The notes under the pieces were generated by a model that worked only from the letters and a program-made list of their open reading frames with translations, was not told where the DNA came from and did no database searches. DNA of 15,989 nucleotides from an uncultured Nitrosomonadales bacterium (GTDB lineage Bacteria; Pseudomonadota; Gammaproteobacteria; Burkholderiales; Methylophilaceae): positions 1 through 15,989 of the forward strand of contig CAMLMA010000027.1 in the NCBI GenBank assembly GCA_946481065.1. Direction: 5' to 3'. The position numbers and the translations under genes were made by a program. This document shows positions 13,823 to 15,989 of the stretch, in pieces. How positions within the stretch are numbered: the stretch's first letter is position 1; each line of letters begins with the position of its first letter.

Positions 13823-15180
13823 TGGCGAAGCAAAAGACCGTCTATACCTGCACCGAATGTGGTGGCCAGGAGCCCAAGTGGCAAGGCCAGTGCCCGAATT
13901 GCGGACAATGGAACACGCTGGTCGAGACCGTGGCCGAACCGGTGACGGCCAATCGTTACGCCGCACTGGCGCAAACCACGGGCTTGCAGAAGCTGGCGGA
14001 GGTCGAGGCAGCAGAGGTGCCGCGCCACCCGACCGCGATCAGCGAATTCGACCGCGTGCTCGGCGGCGGCCTCGTCCCGGGCGGCGTAGTGCTGATCGGT
14101 GGTGATCCGGGGATCGGCAAATCGACCTTGTTGCTGCAGACGCTTTGCCACGTCGGGCGCCAACGTAAAGCCTTGTATATCAGCGGCGAGGAATCGGCCC
14201 AGCAGATCGCCATGCGCGCCAAACGTCTGGGGCTGGACGCCAGCCCCATCGATCTCCTGGCCGAGATCCAGCTGGAGAAGATCCTCGCGACCTTGCAGAA
14301 CCACCGGCCGGATGTCGCCGTCATCGATTCGATCCAGACCGTATACTCCGAAGCCCTGCAATCCGCGCCAGGCTCGGTGGCGCAGGTGCGCGAATGCTCG
14401 GCCCAGCTCACGCGTGTCGCCAAGCAGCTCGGCATCACCGTCATCCTGGTCGGCCACGTGACCAAGGAGGGCGCACTGGCCGGACCACGCGTGCTGGAGC
14501 ATATCGTCGATACCGTGCTGTATTTCGAGGGCGACCCCAATTCCAGTTTCCGCCTGATCCGAGCGTTTAAGAATCGCTTCGGCGCGGTCAACGAGCTCGG
14601 TGTGTTCGCCATGACAGAAAAGGGTCTGCGCGAGGTCAGCAACCCCTCGGCTCTGTTCCTTTCGCATCATACCGAGCAGGTCGCAGGTTCCTGTATCACG
14701 GTCACGCAGGAGGGTACGCGCCCTTTGCTGGTCGAGGTGCAGGCACTGGTCGACGAAGCCCATGCGCCGAATCCGAAGCGGTTATGTGTGGGCCTTGAGC
14801 AGAATCGCCTCGCCATGCTACTGGCGGTGCTGCATCGGCATGCCGGCGTCGCCTGCTACGACCAGGACGTGTTCGTCAATGCCGTGGGCGGGGTCAGGAT
14901 CAGTGAACCGGCAGTCGATCTCGCGGTATTGATTGCGATCGTATCATCATTGAAAAACAAGGCATTGGATAGCAAACTTATCGTATTTGGTGAAGTTGGT
15001 CTGGCAGGTGAGGTGCGGCCGGTACAGCGCGGCCAGGAGCGTCTGAAAGAGGCGGCCAAGCTCGGTTTCACCCATGCCATCGTGCCCAAGAGCAATGCGC
15101 CCAGGCAGCCGATCAAAGGCATCGAGATCTTTGCGGTGGATCGCTTGGAGCAGGCTTTGCAGAAAGCCAGGGAGATCTGA
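13822..15180 (+). CDS. radA: DNA repair protein RadA (branch-migration ATPase)
   Basis: This RecA-family ATPase drives branch migration of recombination intermediates. The 452-residue protein shows the full three-part layout. A zinc finger with Cys10, Cys13, Cys24 and Cys27 comes first. The RecA-like domain follows, with Walker A GGDPGIGKST (93-102), Walker B around VIDSIQ (167-172) and the RadA-specific KNRFG motif (250-254). A Lon-protease-like C-terminal domain starts near residue 275 and ends with FGEVGLAGEVRPVQ and related segments. The start at 13822 overlaps the alr stop by one base and places the zinc finger at its usual distance; the longer in-frame opening from 13780 adds only sequence overlapping alr. 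Confidence 0.97.
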   Translation: MAKQKTVYTCTECGGQEPKWQGQCPNCGQWNTLVETVAEPVTANRYAALAQTTGLQKLAEVEAAEVPRHPTAISEFDRVLGGGLVPGGVVLIGGDPGIGKSTLLLQTLCHVGRQRKALYISGEESAQQIAMRAKRLGLDASPIDLLAEIQLEKILATLQNHRPDVAVIDSIQTVYSEALQSAPGSVAQVRECSAQLTRVAKQLGITVILVGHVTKEGALAGPRVLEHIVDTVLYFEGDPNSSFRLIRAFKNRFGAVNELGVFAMTEKGLREVSNPSALFLSHHTEQVAGSCITVTQEGTRPLLVEVQALVDEAHAPNPKRLCVGLEQNRLAMLLAVLHRHAGVACYDQDVFVNAVGGVRISEPAVDLAVLIAIVSSLKNKALDSKLIVFGEVGLAGEVRPVQRGQERLKEAAKLGFTHAIVPKSNAPRQPIKGIEIFAVDRLEQALQKAREI

Positions 15181-15182
15181 GC

Positions 15183-15863
15183 TTGCAGACAGCGGCACGG
15201 CAAAGCGCTTCACCGACGAGAAGCAGCGTCATCTTCGATCTCGACGGCACACTCATCGATTCTTCCGCCAGTATTCTGCGCAGCTTCGAGGCGGCATTTG
15301 ACAAGATCGGCGTCATCGCGCGTCAGGCCTTTACCTCAGAAGTCATCGGTCCGCCGCTGATCCCGACACTGCAGCGGCTCGCGGGCTCGGACGATCCGGC
15401 ATTGATACAAGCCCTGGCGACAGCGTTCAAGGCCGAGTACGACAGCCATGCCTATCAGGCTGCGACCGTGTTCGACGGTATCCCCGAATTGCTGGCCAGC
15501 TTGGGGCAGCGTGGCGTGCAGATGTATATCGCTACCAACAAGCGCATCCTGCCGACGCGTAAGATCCTCGCGCATCTGGGCTGGCAGGAGCATTTTGCCG
15601 GCATTTACGGCTTGGATTATTTTGAGCCAGCGGCGGCTTCAAAAACGGAGATGGTGACGCGGATCATCGAGCGCCATGCGCTGACACCTGAACTGACCCT
15701 GTTCGTTGGTGACCGGATCGAGGATGGGATAGCCGCCGAAGGCAACGGCCTCGATTTCGCCATGGTCACCTGGGGCTATGTCGATGATACCCAGGGTGAA
15801 CGCAGTGACAACTGGCAGTACTTCGACGATCCGCATGCGCTTGGCATCTACATCACAGGCTAA
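15183..15863 (+). CDS. HAD-superfamily phosphatase (phosphoglycolate-phosphatase-like)
   Basis: This is a 226-residue HAD hydrolase with an alpha-helical C1 cap. All four motifs are present: DLDGT (19-23) with nucleophile Asp19 and acid Asp21, Thr118 in YIATNK, Lys154 in ASKTEM, and GDRIED (176-181) with Asp177 and Asp181. The helical cap occupies about residues 30-98. The form resembles Gph/PGP-type enzymes, but HAD substrates cannot be read from sequence, so no gene symbol is given. The start codon is TTG at 15183: GGGAG lies 8 bases upstream and no later start precedes the catalytic DxD. It begins two bases after the radA stop and is probably the last gene of the dnaB unit. Confidence 0.88.
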   Translation: MQTAARQSASPTRSSVIFDLDGTLIDSSASILRSFEAAFDKIGVIARQAFTSEVIGPPLIPTLQRLAGSDDPALIQALATAFKAEYDSHAYQAATVFDGIPELLASLGQRGVQMYIATNKRILPTRKILAHLGWQEHFAGIYGLDYFEPAAASKTEMVTRIIERHALTPELTLFVGDRIEDGIAAEGNGLDFAMVTWGYVDDTQGERSDNWQYFDDPHALGIYITG

Positions 15864-15945
15864 GTCTTGCCGAAGTACGGACGGCATCGCTCCGGTTTTA
15901 TGCGCCATGCAGGTGGCATGCACACGGCTGACCTGGCGGGTGACG
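15864..15945. other. short gap after the HAD gene, no clear signal
   Basis: These 82 bases follow the HAD stop codon. A weak hairpin (CGGA near 15878 with TCCG near 15891, followed by GTTTTA) and a CATGC/GCATG repeat are present, but neither is a convincing terminator. Confidence 0.3.
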
Positions 15946-15989
15946 CTAGAGATGCGTTGCCAGCGTCAGGTCGATCACCTCGCCTGACG
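15946..15989 (-). CDS. possible C-terminal end of a minus-strand gene (cut by window edge)
   Basis: On the minus strand the frame entering from the window edge reads SGEVIDLTLATHL and ends with TAG at 15946-15948. The composition looks protein-like and a convergent gene ending here would fit the gap after the HAD gene, but 13 codons cannot establish a gene or its family. Another minus-strand frame is also open through this stretch, so this is tentative. Confidence 0.25.
   Translation of the reverse strand, partial: SGEVIDLTLATHL

Noticed and set aside
13768..14763. 331-codon open frame antisense to alr/radA
   Set aside because: It is a shadow of the high-GC radA coding frame; the sense strand has unambiguous RadA motifs throughout, and the antisense product shows no domain.
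15878..15900. Terminator after the HAD gene
   Set aside because: Four-pair stem with a long loop and only a short GTTTTA tail; too weak to call.

Overview
The window is a housekeeping segment of a moderately GC-rich proteobacterial chromosome. The best reading is a betaproteobacterium, possibly of the Nitrosomonadales/Methylophilales type. The strongest clue is the block rpsF-priB-rpsR-rplI followed by dnaB-alr-radA; PriB is essentially a beta/gammaproteobacterial protein, and dnaB-alr-radA downstream of rplI is a typical betaproteobacterial order. The taxonomic placement is inference. I see no insertion sequence, prophage, CRISPR array, tRNA or rRNA.

Layout. (1) 1-2676, plus strand: the end of the dTDP-L-rhamnose operon, rfbB (C-terminal part only), rfbA, rfbC and rfbD, joined by 1-4 base start/stop overlaps. 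(2) 2694-6534, minus strand: a tight five-gene run read as M48 (Ste24-type) membrane protease, small periplasmic cytochrome c, rsgA (ribosome-assembly GTPase), an acetylpolyamine/histone-deacetylase-family hydrolase, and queD (queuosine/7-deazaguanine precursor pathway). (3) 6638-7186, plus strand: orn (oligoribonuclease), divergent from the protease. (4) 7187-7411: a non-coding gap with a bidirectional terminator and, on the minus strand, a strong candidate small RNA. (5) 7412-8869, minus strand: glgA (glycogen synthase, TTG start). (6) 9021-9730, plus strand: the fluoride channel crcB/fluC and a DUF190 gene. (7) 9772-11292: the ribosomal-protein operon rpsF-priB-rpsR-rplI with a clear promoter, a probable S6:S18-binding leader and a strong terminator. 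(8) 11339-15863: dnaB-alr-radA and a HAD phosphatase gene, apparently one transcription unit from a promoter that almost touches the dnaB start codon. The last 44 bases may hold the 3' end of another minus-strand gene.

Function. The genes link cell-envelope sugar supply (dTDP-rhamnose), D-alanine for the cell wall (alr), translation and ribosome maturation (S6, S18, L9, RsgA), replication and repair (DnaB, PriB, RadA), RNA turnover (Orn), storage carbon (GlgA) and fluoride resistance (CrcB).

No dramatic unknown system is visible. The most interesting signals are regulatory: a roughly 110-nt minus-strand RNA candidate with three stacked hairpins and an anti-Shine-Dalgarno CUCC loop plus a CUCCUCCC run between orn and glgA; two near-perfect extended -10 elements (queD, dnaB) placed so close to the start codon that leaderless mRNAs are predicted; and several TTG starts (glgA, priB, the HAD gene, perhaps rsgA).
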